Shown: in pieces, positions 46,249 through 54,706 of the stretch
Layout: the number at the start of each line of letters is the position of its first letter
Numbering within the stretch: the stretch's first letter is position 1
Source of the DNA: Halobaculum litoreum
GTDB taxonomy: Archaea > Halobacteriota > Halobacteria > Halobacteriales > Haloferacaceae
Assembly (NCBI RefSeq): GCF_030127125.1
Contig: NZ_CP126156.1
Span: 2,480,001 to 2,544,000 of the forward strand
Length of the DNA: 64,000 nucleotides
Reading direction: 5' to 3'
Position numbers and translations under genes: made by a program
Notes under the pieces: model-generated
The model's database searches: none
What the model saw: only the letters and a program-made list of their open reading frames with translations
What the model was told of the DNA's origin: nothing

Positions 46249-46833
46249 TCAGCGAACCGGGTTCTCCGGGCCCCGGCCGAGGTACTCGGCGCAGAACGCC
46301 CGGACGGCCGCCTCGTCGTACTCGGCCAGCCGGAGCAGGTGCCGCCACGCGGTGAGCGTGTACGGCGTCTCCGGGTCGTCGTACGGGTACGGCATCGCGA
46401 GGAAGCTCCGCCACGTGCCCGTGAAGCTCCGCGCCCACGTCCGGAGGTTCGAGCGGGCGTCCTCGGTGATCGCCTCCGGGTCGTAGTAGGCGACGACGGC
46501 GCCGTGTTCGAGCGTGTGGACCACGTCGCCCATCGGCTGGGGCTCCTCGTAGAACCCCGCCGACACCGTCCCCGAGTAGTGCGGCCCCGAGGTGGGCGGC
46601 CGGGTGCCGTAGTCGACGTCGGTGCCGCGCTGGACGTGCTGGTTCCCCTCGTTGGGGAACGACTCCACGTCGGCGATCACCTGCTGGTCGCCGCGGTCCG
46701 GCAGCGACCCGACCGTGTCGCCGCCGCCGCCGAGACAGCCGGCGAGCGCGCCGACGCCGGCGGCCCCCACGACGCCGAGCGCGCGGCGTCTGGAGAGCGA
46801 GCGTCGGGTGGCGGGGTTGCGTCCGTCAGTCAT
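46249..46833 (-). CDS. DUF3105 family Tat lipoprotein
   Basis: 194 residues. A twin-arginine signal with lipobox (LSRRRALGVVGAAGVGALAGC) anchors it outside. The DUF3105 core shows YGTRPPTSGPHY, VVHTLEHGAVVAYY and TAWRHLL. These His/Tyr motifs may bind a metal, but that is inference. Tail to tail with nadE. Function unknown. Confidence 0.82.
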   Translation of the reverse strand: MTDGRNPATRRSLSRRRALGVVGAAGVGALAGCLGGGGDTVGSLPDRGDQQVIADVESFPNEGNQHVQRGTDVDYGTRPPTSGPHYSGTVSAGFYEEPQPMGDVVHTLEHGAVVAYYDPEAITEDARSNLRTWARSFTGTWRSFLAMPYPYDDPETPYTLTAWRHLLRLAEYDEAAVRAFCAEYLGRGPENPVR

Positions 46834-46921
46834 GGCGCGTATTCATCGCCGCGAGGATTCAAGGATTGCGGTCGTGGCGGCCGCGCGGCCGGGTGGCGTC
46901 GAGCGACGGGGACGGCCCCGC

Positions 46922-47601
46922 TCACTCGCCGAAGTGTTCGGCGTGGAGGCGGGCGAACGCCTCCCGCTCGTCCGGCTCGGTCTCGGCGCCCCGCGCGCCC
47001 GTCCGGACGAGGCGCTTCACCGCCGCGAGCGCGCTCGGGTCGTTCCCGGCGACCTCGCGGGCGACCGCGGCGGGGTCCGGCACGACCCGCGAGACGAGGC
47101 CGACGTCGCGCGCCTCCTCGGCGTCGACGACCCGGGCGGAGCACGCGACGCCGAGCGCGACGCCCTCGCCGACGACGCGGGGGAGCCGCGCGGTGCCGCC
47201 CCACGCGCCGAACAGGCCGAAGGCGACGCCCGTCTCCGCGAACGAGGCGTCCGGCGTGGCCACCCGGAGGTCACACGCCAACGCGAGCCGACGCCGCCGC
47301 CGCGGGCGGGCCCGTCGACGCCCGCGACGACGACGGCGTCGGCCGTCTCGATCGCGTCGGCGACGCGCTGGCCGTGGCCCGCGAACGCGGCCGGGTCGTC
47401 GAGCGCCTCGACGACGCCGAGGTCGGCGCCGGCACAGAACGCCGAGCCGGCGCCCCGCAGGAGCACGACCGGCTCGTCGGCCTCGACGACGGCCGCCTCC
47501 AGCGCGTCGAGCCCGGCCGGCGTGAGCGCGTTGCGGGCCTCGGGGCGGTCCAGGGTCACGATGCGGTACGCGCCGTCGTCGGCCCGCTCGGAGCGAATCA
47601 C
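46922..47601 (-). CDS. Enoyl-CoA hydratase/isomerase family protein (frameshifted)
   Basis: GTG start at 47601. One missing base near 47288-47289 joins the two halves for about 226 residues. ITLDRPEARNAL-type start (VTLDRPEARNALTPAG), oxyanion-hole segment GAGSAFCAGADLG, then after the break LACDLRVATPDASFAETGV and GGTARLPRVVGEGVAL. The usual first catalytic Glu would be near DLGVVEAL; in the second site the residue after FAET is conserved. Likely beta-oxidation or a related CoA pathway; exact substrate unknown. Confidence 0.83.
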
Positions 47602-47661
47602 GCGACGGGATAGCCCCCCGTTTCCAAAGGTCTTTGCGTGTGCCCGGCCTACCCCGCGTCG

Positions 47662-48330
47662 ATGGATGACGCCGCGCGGACTCGGGCCGCCGCGGAGCGG
47701 GCGGTCGGCGACGCCGAGCCGGCGGCGCTCCGGAGCGCGCTGACCGACCGCTTCGACGACGCGGAGATGACGCCCGGGGCGCTGACGCTGCTCTCCGCCC
47801 GCGCGCTCGACCCCGACGCCGACCTCGCCGGCGTCGAGGACCACGCCGCGGGCGTCCAACTGATCTACGAGGGGCTCCGCCTCACCCGCGAGCTGTCGCA
47901 GACGGAGCCGTGGGCGAGCGCCGACCTCGACGCCGAGGGCGACATCGACGCCGACCTGGACGTGCTCGCCGCCGACGTCTCGGTCTCGCGCGGCTTCTAC
48001 CTCCTCGCCCGGACGGCCGCCGCCGCGAAGGCCGTCGAGACCGTCCGCGCGTTCGGCCGCGACCAGACGCTCCGCCGCGACGCCGCCGACGACGCGGCGG
48101 CGACCGCCCTCGACCGCAACCTCGAGGCGGACGTGTTCGAGTTGGCCGTCGTCGCGGGCACCGCCGCCGTCGGGCGGACCGCGCCCGAGGAACTGCTGTC
48201 GTACGCCGCCGACCTCGCCGCCGGCGACGACGACCGGATGCCGGACGCCGGGGCGCTCCCCGACTCCACGGGCGAGCGCATCGCCCACCTCGCGGACGAC
48301 GACCGCGTCGCCTCGTCGGTCGACTCCTGA
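47662..48330 (+). CDS. DUF7114 family protein
   Basis: 222 residues from ATG 47662. All-helical and acidic: LTDRFDDAEMTPGALTLLSA, GVQLIYEGLRLTRELS, VSRGFYLLARTAAAAKAVET and FELAVVAGTAAVGR. The arrangement recalls polyprenyl-synthase-like helices without the DDxxD metal motifs. It matches haloarchaeal DUF7114 as I recall it. Function unknown. A tRNA-Thr follows. Confidence 0.68.
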   Translation: MDDAARTRAAAERAVGDAEPAALRSALTDRFDDAEMTPGALTLLSARALDPDADLAGVEDHAAGVQLIYEGLRLTRELSQTEPWASADLDAEGDIDADLDVLAADVSVSRGFYLLARTAAAAKAVETVRAFGRDQTLRRDAADDAAATALDRNLEADVFELAVVAGTAAVGRTAPEELLSYAADLAAGDDDRMPDAGALPDSTGERIAHLADDDRVASSVDS

Positions 48331-48437
48331 CGGCGGCGCGCGACGGCGGCCACCCGGTCGTCGTCCCGTGATACACCGTGTCTCCCGCGACGGCCAATCG
48401 TAACGCCTAAAGACGACTCCCGGCTATCCGTAATCGC

Positions 48438-48509
48438 GCCTGGGTAGCTTAGCGGTAAAGCGCGTCCTTGGTAAGGACGAGAGCCCGGGTTCAAATCCCG
48501 GCCTAGGCT
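48438..48509 (+). tRNA. tRNA-Thr (GGU)
   Basis: 72 bases. Acceptor gcctggg pairs with cctaggc (one G-U), discriminator U. The anticodon stem cgtcc/ggacg encloses ttggtaa with anticodon GGT; the T-arm contains ggttcaaatcc. No intron or encoded CCA. The A/T-rich ctaaag region near 48408-48415 is a possible promoter. Confidence 0.96.
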
Positions 48510-48572
48510 TTTCCGACGTCGCCGCGCCTCGGAGCCGCCGCTCCGGCTCCCGCGTCCGACAAAAGGGACCGA

Positions 48573-48854
48573 TCAGGCGGGCCGCTCGGCGGCCTCGAGT
48601 TCCTGTTCGGTCTGCTCCTCGGTCGCCCCGCGGTAGGTGTCGAACCCGAGCAGTCCGTTCAGGGGGCACTTCTGCACCGCCCCGGTCACCGTGAACACGA
48701 GACCGACGAGCGCGCTCGCGGCGATCGCGACGGGCCCGAGGGCCACGACGCCGAACAGCGCGGCGGCCGCGACGATCAGGAGGACGGGACCGACGATCAG
48801 TCGTACCGTCCGGTCCCACCCGCCGACGTTCTTCTCGCTGGGAATGAGTTGCAT
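48573..48854 (-). CDS. DUF2892 membrane protein
   Basis: 93 residues. SEKNVGGWDRTVRLIVGPVL is the DUF2892 (YgaP-like) start; two helices follow (LIVAAAALFGVVALGPVAI and ASALVGLVFTVTGAV), then KCPLNGLLGFDTY with a conserved Cys. Such proteins often pair with rhodanese/sulfur proteins; no such partner is adjacent here. Function unclear. Confidence 0.85.
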   Translation of the reverse strand: MQLIPSEKNVGGWDRTVRLIVGPVLLIVAAAALFGVVALGPVAIAASALVGLVFTVTGAVQKCPLNGLLGFDTYRGATEEQTEQELEAAERPA

Positions 48855-48941
48855 CGCTGATTCACCACACTACAGACGCGCCGTCGGGACATAACCGTAC
48901 GTCCGGTGGGCGTCGGCGGCGCCAGACCTCCCGCGCGTCGA

Positions 48942-49592
48942 CTACTCCGTGTACCCGGTGCCGGTTGCGGCGTCGGGCACCTCGTTTCTCACCACGTCCA
49001 GCCCCAGTTCCTCGATGGCCGCCTCCATGTGCTCGTCGTCGACGTAGTCGGCGCCCGCGGCGACGCGCTTCGACTGTGCGACCGCCATCACCTCGCCGCG
49101 CTTGTCGTCGGGCAGCTCGTACTTGTCGACGACCAGCTCGATGGTGAGGCCGTTGTGGTCGCGGGTGTACAGCGAGTGGAACGCGCCGCGGTCGAACTCG
49201 GCGAAGCGGTGGCCGTGCTCGGAGAGCGCTTCCTTGATCTCGGGCAACTCCTCGGCCTCGATGGAGAACGCGAGGTGGTGGACGGCGCCGATGCCGGGGC
49301 GCTGACCGGGGGCGTTGTCGCGGTCCTCCTCGACGAAGAACGTGAGGATTCGCCCGTCGCCGCTGTCGAAGAACAGGTGCGTGACGTTCGGGGCGTCGAG
49401 GTTCGGCTGGCGCATCACCAGCGGCATCCCGAGCACGTCGCGGTAGAACTCCACCGTCGCCTCCTCGTTGCTCCCGATCAGCGTGATGTGGTCGGTACCG
49501 GTCGTCCGCAGCAGGCTGTCGGGGCGCTCGGCGGTCACGGGGATGTCGGACTGGTCGGCGGGCACCTCGCCCTCGATGTCGTCTGCGGCCAT
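48942..49592 (-). CDS. VOC-family (glyoxalase/dioxygenase-like) protein
   Basis: 216 residues from ATG 49592. Paired beta-alpha-beta modules: TTGTDHITLIGSNEEATVEF with a first His, VHHLAFSIEAEELPEI with a second, and NGLTIELVVDKYEL with the Glu. These fit the 2-His-1-carboxylate metal site of extradiol dioxygenases and glyoxalase-like enzymes. The substrate cannot be inferred. Divergent from nothing; next gene upstream (cupin) is on the same strand, about 48 bases away. Confidence 0.83.
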   Translation of the reverse strand: MAADDIEGEVPADQSDIPVTAERPDSLLRTTGTDHITLIGSNEEATVEFYRDVLGMPLVMRQPNLDAPNVTHLFFDSGDGRILTFFVEEDRDNAPGQRPGIGAVHHLAFSIEAEELPEIKEALSEHGHRFAEFDRGAFHSLYTRDHNGLTIELVVDKYELPDDKRGEVMAVAQSKRVAAGADYVDDEHMEAAIEELGLDVVRNEVPDAATGTGYTE

Positions 49593-49639
49593 ACTTCCCG
49601 TACGCTCGGGAGCCACTTAGCCGCTCGCTGACATCCGTG

Positions 49640-50083
49640 TCACCCGCTGCTGCCGGCGTCCCTCGCGTCCCCGGCGACGTCCACCCGGCCGCGGCTCACG
49701 CCCGTCGGCAGTTCCGTCACCTCGTTCGCCCGGCCGTCGCCGGTGTCGCCGGCGTCCCCGGTGTTCTCCGTGCCCGCGGGCTCGAACAGCACGACCTTCG
49801 CCTCCGCGCGGGCGACGGGGCGGTGCTCGACGCCCGCGGGGACGACGAGCAGTTCGCCCGGGTCGAGCGTCGCCGTCGGCTCGTCGCGGAACTCGACGTC
49901 GAGCGGGCCGCCCTCGACCACCCAGAACAGTTCGTCGGCGTCGGGGTGGCTGTGCCAGACGAACTCGCCGTCCAGCCGCGCCAGTTTCACCGCCTGTCCG
50001 TTCAACGCCGCCGCGAGCCGCGGCGACCACGGCTCGTCGAAGGCGTCGAAGCCGTCCGCGAGGTTCACCGTCTCCATGCCCAT
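49640..50083 (-). CDS. Cupin-domain protein
   Basis: 147 residues, start at ATG 50083 or 50077. A single cupin: VWHSHPDADELFWVVEGG has the HxHxxE-like metal motif, and GELLVVPAGVEHRPVA holds the last His. The final about 45 residues are an acidic Gly/Asp tail. May be an isomerase, dioxygenase or small-molecule sensor. Function unknown. Confidence 0.82.
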   Translation of the reverse strand: MGMETVNLADGFDAFDEPWSPRLAAALNGQAVKLARLDGEFVWHSHPDADELFWVVEGGPLDVEFRDEPTATLDPGELLVVPAGVEHRPVARAEAKVVLFEPAGTENTGDAGDTGDGRANEVTELPTGVSRGRVDVAGDARDAGSSG

Positions 50084-50119
50084 GCCGCCCCTCGGCGCTC
50101 CCGGGCGAAAAGCGCCCGG

Positions 50120-50725
50120 CTACCGCAGGTCCTCGATCAGCGTCTCGGGGACGACCGCGAGCACCGACTCGGGGACGGCCGCGACGGCGCGCTCGCCGGC
50201 GTCGACGAGCAGCCGCCGCCCGAGGGCGTACCCCCGGACACGACGACGAGCGCGCCGACCGCCCAGCGGGCGGGGCCGTCGAGCGTCGCCAGCGCCGGCA
50301 GCGCCAGCGCGACCCCCACGAGGAAGTCCTCGGGCGCGCCGTCGTAGCGGACCCACCGCCGCGGGGGTGCCAGCGCCCGCGCAGGTGCTCGTACACCGCG
50401 CGGTCGCCGGTCGCCTCCCACGGCCGGAGGGTGAGGTCGCCGCCGAAGACGTCCGAGACGGCGTGCAGCGCCGCCGCCGCGAGGAACACCGCGACCCCGA
50501 CCGTCGCCGGCGAGGGCGCGACGGCCGCGACCGCGACGGCCGCGACCGCGGCGAGACTGCCGTAGGCGGGGAAGTGGAGGTCCTTCCGGTGGGCCCCCAG
50601 CAGGTCGAGGTCCGGCGCGAGCCCCCGAGGGCGCCCCACAGGACCAGCGGCCCGGCGCCCGGCGCGAGCGCCGTCGCCGCCAGCCCCACCAGCACGCCCG
50701 CGAGGACGTGCGTCGTCGCCATCAT
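50120..50725 (-). CDS. Membrane-bound metal-dependent hydrolase-like protein (YdjM/DUF457 type; three frameshifts)
   Basis: From ATG 50725 (a second ATG is at 50722). Three single-base losses, at 50622-50626, 50363-50367 and 50231-50235, split it; corrected length is about 202 residues. TTHVLAGVLVGLAATALAPG then LAPDLDLLGAHRKDLHFPAY follow the DUF457/YdjM pattern, with His/Asp clusters (APDLD, HRKDLH) and FLAAAALHAVSDVFGGDL at further helices. Hydrolase activity is the family label rather than proven. Divergent from the TrkA-type gene. Confidence 0.72.
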   Translation of the reverse strand: MMATTHVLAGVLVGLAATALAPGAGPLVLWGALGGSRRTSTCWGPTGRTSTSPPTAVSPRSRPSRSRPSRPRRRRSGSRCSSRRRRCTPSRTSSAATSPSGRGRRPATARCTSTCAGAGTPAAVGPLRRRARGLPRGGRAGAAGAGDARRPRPLGGRRARRRVRGYALGRRLLVDAGERAVAAVPESVLAVVPETLIEDLR

Positions 50726-50825
50726 GCCCTCCGGTAGGCGACGCGAACGCAAAAGGGGCGCGTGTGTCGTGGGATCCGCACGCACGGGCGACAGCGATAT
50801 GTGGGATGACGTAGCATACCACGGT

Positions 50826-51485
50826 ATGCGGATCGTCATCGTGGGTTACGGACGGGTCGGGGCGCGAACCGCCAGAGTGCTCGACGAGGAGGGCCACGAC
50901 GTCGTCGTCGTCGACAACGACCACGCGAAAGTCGAGCGGGCGCGCTCCACCGGCCTGACCGTGGTCGAGGGCGACGGCTCCAACCCCGAGGTGCTCGCGG
51001 CGGCGGGGGTCGCCGACGCGGACGCGGTCGGGGCGATCACGGGCGACCCGAAGCTGAACTTCGAGATCTGTATGGAGGCGAAGGGGGCGAGCGACTGCCG
51101 CACCGTGATGCGCGTCTCGGAGGACTTCCACGACGAGATCTACGACGAGTTCGAGCGCGCGGTCGACGAGATCATCTACCCCGAGCGCCTCGGCGCCGGC
51201 GCCGCCAAGACGGCGATGCTGGGCGGCAACTTCAACGCGATCGGCGACCTCACCGAGCGCCTGCAGATCTTCTCGCTGTCGGTCGGCGACGACGCGCCGA
51301 TCCTCGGGTCGCGCGTGAACGACCTCCCGCTCGACGGCGCCCGGGTGTACGCCCACGGCCGCGACCGCGAGCCGCTCACCATCCCGCTGCCCGGCACGAC
51401 GGTCGAGGCGGGCGACCGCCTCGCGGTGCTGGCGGAGACGGAGCGCGTCGACGACGTCCGCGCCACGCTGCTCGGGGCCGACTGA
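50826..51485 (+). CDS. TrkA-type NAD-binding regulatory protein
   Basis: 219 residues from ATG 50826. An N-terminal Rossmann RCK domain (RIVIVGYGRVGARTARVLDE, VVVVDNDHAKVERA) is followed by a C-terminal TrkA_C domain (APILGSRVNDLPLDGARVYA and VEAGDRLAVLAE). TrkA proteins gate K+ uptake through TrkH; in haloarchaea many paralogues occur with different transporters. No channel gene is adjacent. It binds NAD(H) or a nucleotide by family. Confidence 0.88.
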   Translation: MRIVIVGYGRVGARTARVLDEEGHDVVVVDNDHAKVERARSTGLTVVEGDGSNPEVLAAAGVADADAVGAITGDPKLNFEICMEAKGASDCRTVMRVSEDFHDEIYDEFERAVDEIIYPERLGAGAAKTAMLGGNFNAIGDLTERLQIFSLSVGDDAPILGSRVNDLPLDGARVYAHGRDREPLTIPLPGTTVEAGDRLAVLAETERVDDVRATLLGAD

Positions 51486-51855
51486 GCCGGACGCGGTCGT
51501 CGCCGGAACGGCGTCGCTCCGGCAGGGTGCGCCGTCGGGTGGGGAAAGAGGCGGGGCCGGACGGCCCCGACAGGCGGGTGGGGGAACGCGTGCCTGCGAC
51601 GCGGACGGAACGTGATCGGCCGTGGCGGGCGCGACGGCGGGACCGACCGGCCGCCGCGGAGCGACGGCCGCGGCGGTCGGGGGTTCGTGTCGACCCGCGC
51701 CCATCGGGCGGTTCGCCCGGCCGTGTATAAAGCCACGTCAGACGCCAGCCGTCCGTCGGACGCCCGTACGACCCTGCTCCGCGGCGGATCCGGCGATCCG
51801 GGTCCGGCGCGCGACCGTGCAAAGGCTCTTGCTCCGCGCTGTCGACCCGGTCGGT
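51486..51855. other. 370 bp intergenic region upstream of the aldolase gene
   Basis: No convincing gene. It holds a strong TATA box (51725-51731) about 125 bases before the aldolase ATG, and a second A/T-richer spot (gtgcaaaggc, near 51817-51826) about 30 bases before it. The region 51755-51850 can form small G/C hairpins (for example around ggatccggcgatcc). It may be a leader or small RNA; I could not match SRP or RNase P RNA. Confidence 0.45.
51725..51731 (+). promoter_or_regulatory. Strong TATA box, distant from the next start codon
   Basis: gtataaa is among the best TATA matches in the window, but ATG 51856 is about 125 bases downstream. Predicted transcription start is near 51752-51757, implying about 100 bases of leader or an independent small RNA. 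Confidence 0.5.
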
Positions 51856-52737
51856 ATGCACGGAACCGGACCGCCGCTGGTCACGCCGTTCGACGCCGAG
51901 GGAGCACTCGACGAGCCAGCGCTCCGCGAGTTGGTCGGCTGGGTCGAGGCGCGCGGCGTCGACTTCCTCGTGCCCTGCGGCTCCAACAGCGAGGCCGAAC
52001 TCATGACGGCCGCCGAGCGCGCCCGCACGGTCGAGGTCGTCGCCGACGAGGCCTCCGTCCCGGTGCTCGCGGGGACGGGGAGCCCCGGTCTCGCGGAGAC
52101 GCTGGAGGCGACCGCCGCCGCCGCCGACGCGGGCGCCGACGCCGCGCTCGTCGTCACGCCGTTCTACTACGGCCACTCGATGGCGACGCTGGAGGAGTAC
52201 TACACCGAGGTGGCCGACGCCGCCGAGATCCCGGTGTACCTCTACTCGGTCCCGGCGTACACCGACGTGAAGCTCGACCCCGACACGGTCGCCACGCTCG
52301 CCGAACACCCCAACATCGGCGGCATGAAGGACTCCTCGGGCGACATCCAGACGTTCCAGCGCACCCAACGGCGCGTCGCAGACCTCGACTTCGACCTCAT
52401 GGTGGGCTCGGGCGGCGTGCTCGCGCAGGCGCTGGCGGCGGGCGGCTCCGGGGGCGTCCTCGCGCTCGCCAACGTCGCCCCGGAGGCGACGACCGCCGTC
52501 TACGAGGCTCACGAGGCCGGCGACCACGAGCGTGCCCGCGAACTGACCGCCGCCTGCGTGGAGCTGAACTACGCGGTCACCGGCGGCCACAGCGTCCCCG
52601 GCCTGAAGTACGCGATGCGCGAACGGGGCGCCCCAGCGGGCCACGTCCGCTCGCCGCACCGCCCCGCGGACGAGGCGGCGAGAGCCGCGCTGGACGACCT
52701 GCTCGCGGAGTTCGAGGCGCTGCGCGGCGACCTCTGA
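51856..52737 (+). CDS. Dihydrodipicolinate synthase/KDG aldolase family protein
   Basis: 293 residues from ATG 51856. A TIM-barrel class I aldolase: IGGMKDSSGD has the Schiff-base Lys and VYLYSVPAYTD the catalytic Tyr. The phosphate/carboxylate loop reads LVPCGSNSEAELM rather than GTTGE, and the Arg that in DapA binds the aspartate semialdehyde carboxyl is Tyr here (PAYT). So it may be a 2-keto-3-deoxygluconate-type aldolase of the haloarchaeal Entner-Doudoroff pathway rather than true DapA. Family certain, substrate open. Confidence 0.8.
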   Translation: MHGTGPPLVTPFDAEGALDEPALRELVGWVEARGVDFLVPCGSNSEAELMTAAERARTVEVVADEASVPVLAGTGSPGLAETLEATAAAADAGADAALVVTPFYYGHSMATLEEYYTEVADAAEIPVYLYSVPAYTDVKLDPDTVATLAEHPNIGGMKDSSGDIQTFQRTQRRVADLDFDLMVGSGGVLAQALAAGGSGGVLALANVAPEATTAVYEAHEAGDHERARELTAACVELNYAVTGGHSVPGLKYAMRERGAPAGHVRSPHRPADEAARAALDDLLAEFEALRGDL

Positions 52738-52746
52738 GCCGGGCCG

Positions 52747-53521
52747 TCAGGCCTCCCCGCCGGCGTCCTCGTCGCCGCTCGCCTCCCCGGCGACCGCCAC
52801 GGTCGCGCGCGTCGCCGTCGCCTTGAACGAGACCACCACCTCGCTGCCGACGGCCAGCCCGAGGCGGTCGGCGCTGTCGACGGTCACCAGCGCCGCCACC
52901 GGCTCGGGCGCCCCGACGCCGACCCGGACGTCGACGACCGCGTCGCCGCGCTCGACCGCGATCGCGACGCCGGTGAGGCGGTTCCGGGCGCTCGTCGCGT
53001 CCGGCGACGGCGTCTCCGCGGGGTCGTGCAGCGTCACGGCGTCGGCGCGCACGCTCGCCTCCACGCGGTCGCCGGCCGCCGGCGCGGGGTCGCCGACCGC
53101 CAGCGCCCGCAGCGGGCCGGCGTCGGTGTCGACGAGCGCCAGCTCGCCGTCCCGGCCGGTGACGACGCCCCCGAACACCGACTCCGCCGCGCCCGCGGTC
53201 CCCGCCAGCGCCGCCGTCAGCCGCTGGAAGCGCGCCAACAGCGCGTCCGCCTCGGGGGTCAGGCGGCTCCCCGCCGTCGGCGCCGCCGCGACGGCGCTCG
53301 ACGAGGGCGCCGAACGCCTCCTCCAGCGTCTCCAGTCGGGTGAGCGCCCGCGCCCGCGACCGGCCGAGTCGCTCGGCGGCCCCGCTGACGGAGCCGGCGG
53401 CCGCGATCGCCCGCAGCAGCGTCGCGTCCCGCGCGTCGAACGTCACCCCGTCGGCGACGAGGCTCGCCTCGAAGCCGGCCGCCCCGCCGTCCTCGTCGCC
53501 CGGGTCCGTCTCGCGGTCCAT
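52747..53521 (-). CDS. ModE-like regulator with TOBE domain (frameshifted)
   Basis: From ATG 53521. Residues about 28-80 form a ModE-type winged helix (LLRAIAAAGSVSGAAERLGR, RLETLEEAFG). The frame changes at the C-run 53269-53272 (one base extra or two missing); the second part has LARFQRLTAAL and two TOBE-like beta modules (LVDTDAGPLRALAVGD and VGSEVVVSFKATATRATV) that bind molybdate/tungstate oxyanions. It lies divergent to a molybdate-type ABC transporter, so it very likely senses oxyanion and controls that operon. Corrected length about 257 residues. Confidence 0.82.
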
Positions 53522-53722
53522 CTGCCTGCGCTTCGCCGACCGAGCACAAAACCGTTGTGCGGCGGCGTGGCGGCGACCGTTCCCGCGGCGCCGGCTCGCC
53601 GCCTCGCGGCCCCGCGGTGGCGAGGTTCCGGCGCCTCACGGCCCCGCAGCCCCGCCGCCCCACGGCGCGCCGCCCGGTTCGGTCACCGCAGGCTCTTGTA
53701 ACCCGGCCGCGCAGGGTTCGTC

Positions 53723-54706
53723 ATGGCACCCGAAACCGGGGCCTCGGCGGGCGCGGGTCGCGCCGCCGGACCCGGCGCAGTCGTCGCGTTCGTCGCCGTG
53801 CAGGCGCTGGCGTTCGCGGCCGCGTACGCCCTCGGCCGGCCGGGAGCGTACGCCGTCTTCGCCGTCGGCAGCGTCGCCGTCGCCGCGTACGCCCTCGACG
53901 GCTCGGCGTTCACGGTCGCGGCGGCGACGCTCGGGAGCGTCCTCCTCGTCGCGCTGGGCCTCCCGCTGGCGATGTTCGTGGCGCGACAGCGGCCGGAGCT
54001 GGTCGCCGCGCGGGCGCTCGACCCCGAGGTCCACCGCGTGCTGTACCTCGCGGTGTACGGCCCCCTGCTCGCGGCCGCCGCGAGCCTCCTGTTCGGCGTC
54101 CCGCTGGCGCGCGTGCTCGCGGACGGCTTCCCGGGGCAGGCGCTCGTCGAGAGCCTCGTCGACCTGCCGCTCGTCGTCCCGCACTCGGTCGCGGGCATCG
54201 TCGTCCTGTTCGGGTTCGGCCGCGGCGGCGCCTTCCCGTCGCTGTCGGTGCTCGGGACGACGACGGGGCTGGTCCTCGCGATGGTGTTCGTCTCGGCCCC
54301 GTACGCGGTGAACGCCACCCGCGAGGCGTTCGAGGCGATCGACGGCCGTCTCGCGTACGCCTCCCGGATCCACGGCGCGAGCCGGTTCGAGACGTTCCGG
54401 CGCGTCACCGCGCCCCTCGCGGTCCGGGGGATGGTCACCGGCGGCGTGCTCGCGTGGGCGCGGGCCGTCTCGGAGTTCGGCGCCGTCGCCGTCGTCGCGT
54501 ACACGGTGGAGTTCTTCTACCTCCCCGCGGGCGGGTCGGTGCGCGCCCAGCACGCCCCCGTGTTCGTGTACAACACGTACCTCCAGCGCGGGCTGGCCGA
54601 GAGCGGCGCCGTCGCGTTCCTCCTGCTCGTGCTGTCGGCGCTGATCTTCCTCCTCGTGCGCCACCTCACCGGCGACGGCGGCTCCACCGGGGGGATCGCC
54701 CGATGA
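53723..54706 (+). CDS. Molybdate/tungstate-type ABC transporter permease
   Basis: 327 residues with about six or more hydrophobic segments (VVAFVAVQALAFAAAYALG, VAAATLGSVLLVALGLPLAM, LLAAAASLLFGVPLARVLA, SVAGIVVLFGFG, LVLAMVFVSAPYAVN, VAFLLLVLSALIFLLV). EAFEAIDGRLAYASRIHGAS then RFETFRRVTAPLA is the EAA loop that docks with the ATPase, here split for length. WtpB/ModB/CysT class. Overlaps the ATPase start by four bases. No binding protein is encoded nearby. Oxyanion specificity is inferred from the TOBE regulator and MOT1 neighbours. Confidence 0.85.
   Translation: MAPETGASAGAGRAAGPGAVVAFVAVQALAFAAAYALGRPGAYAVFAVGSVAVAAYALDGSAFTVAAATLGSVLLVALGLPLAMFVARQRPELVAARALDPEVHRVLYLAVYGPLLAAAASLLFGVPLARVLADGFPGQALVESLVDLPLVVPHSVAGIVVLFGFGRGGAFPSLSVLGTTTGLVLAMVFVSAPYAVNATREAFEAIDGRLAYASRIHGASRFETFRRVTAPLAVRGMVTGGVLAWARAVSEFGAVAVVAYTVEFFYLPAGGSVRAQHAPVFVYNTYLQRGLAESGAVAFLLLVLSALIFLLVRHLTGDGGSTGGIAR

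Noticed and set aside
49617..51704. Very long minus-strand open frame (about 695 codons) and similar long frames elsewhere, such as 27088-29835 minus
   Set aside because: In DNA this G/C-rich, stop codons are rare in all frames. These frames are Arg/Ala/Pro-rich, lack domain motifs and overlap well-supported genes.
51486..51855. SRP (7S) RNA or RNase P RNA in the large gap before the aldolase gene
   Set aside because: I could not find the conserved core motifs of either RNA; only scattered hairpin potential is visible.
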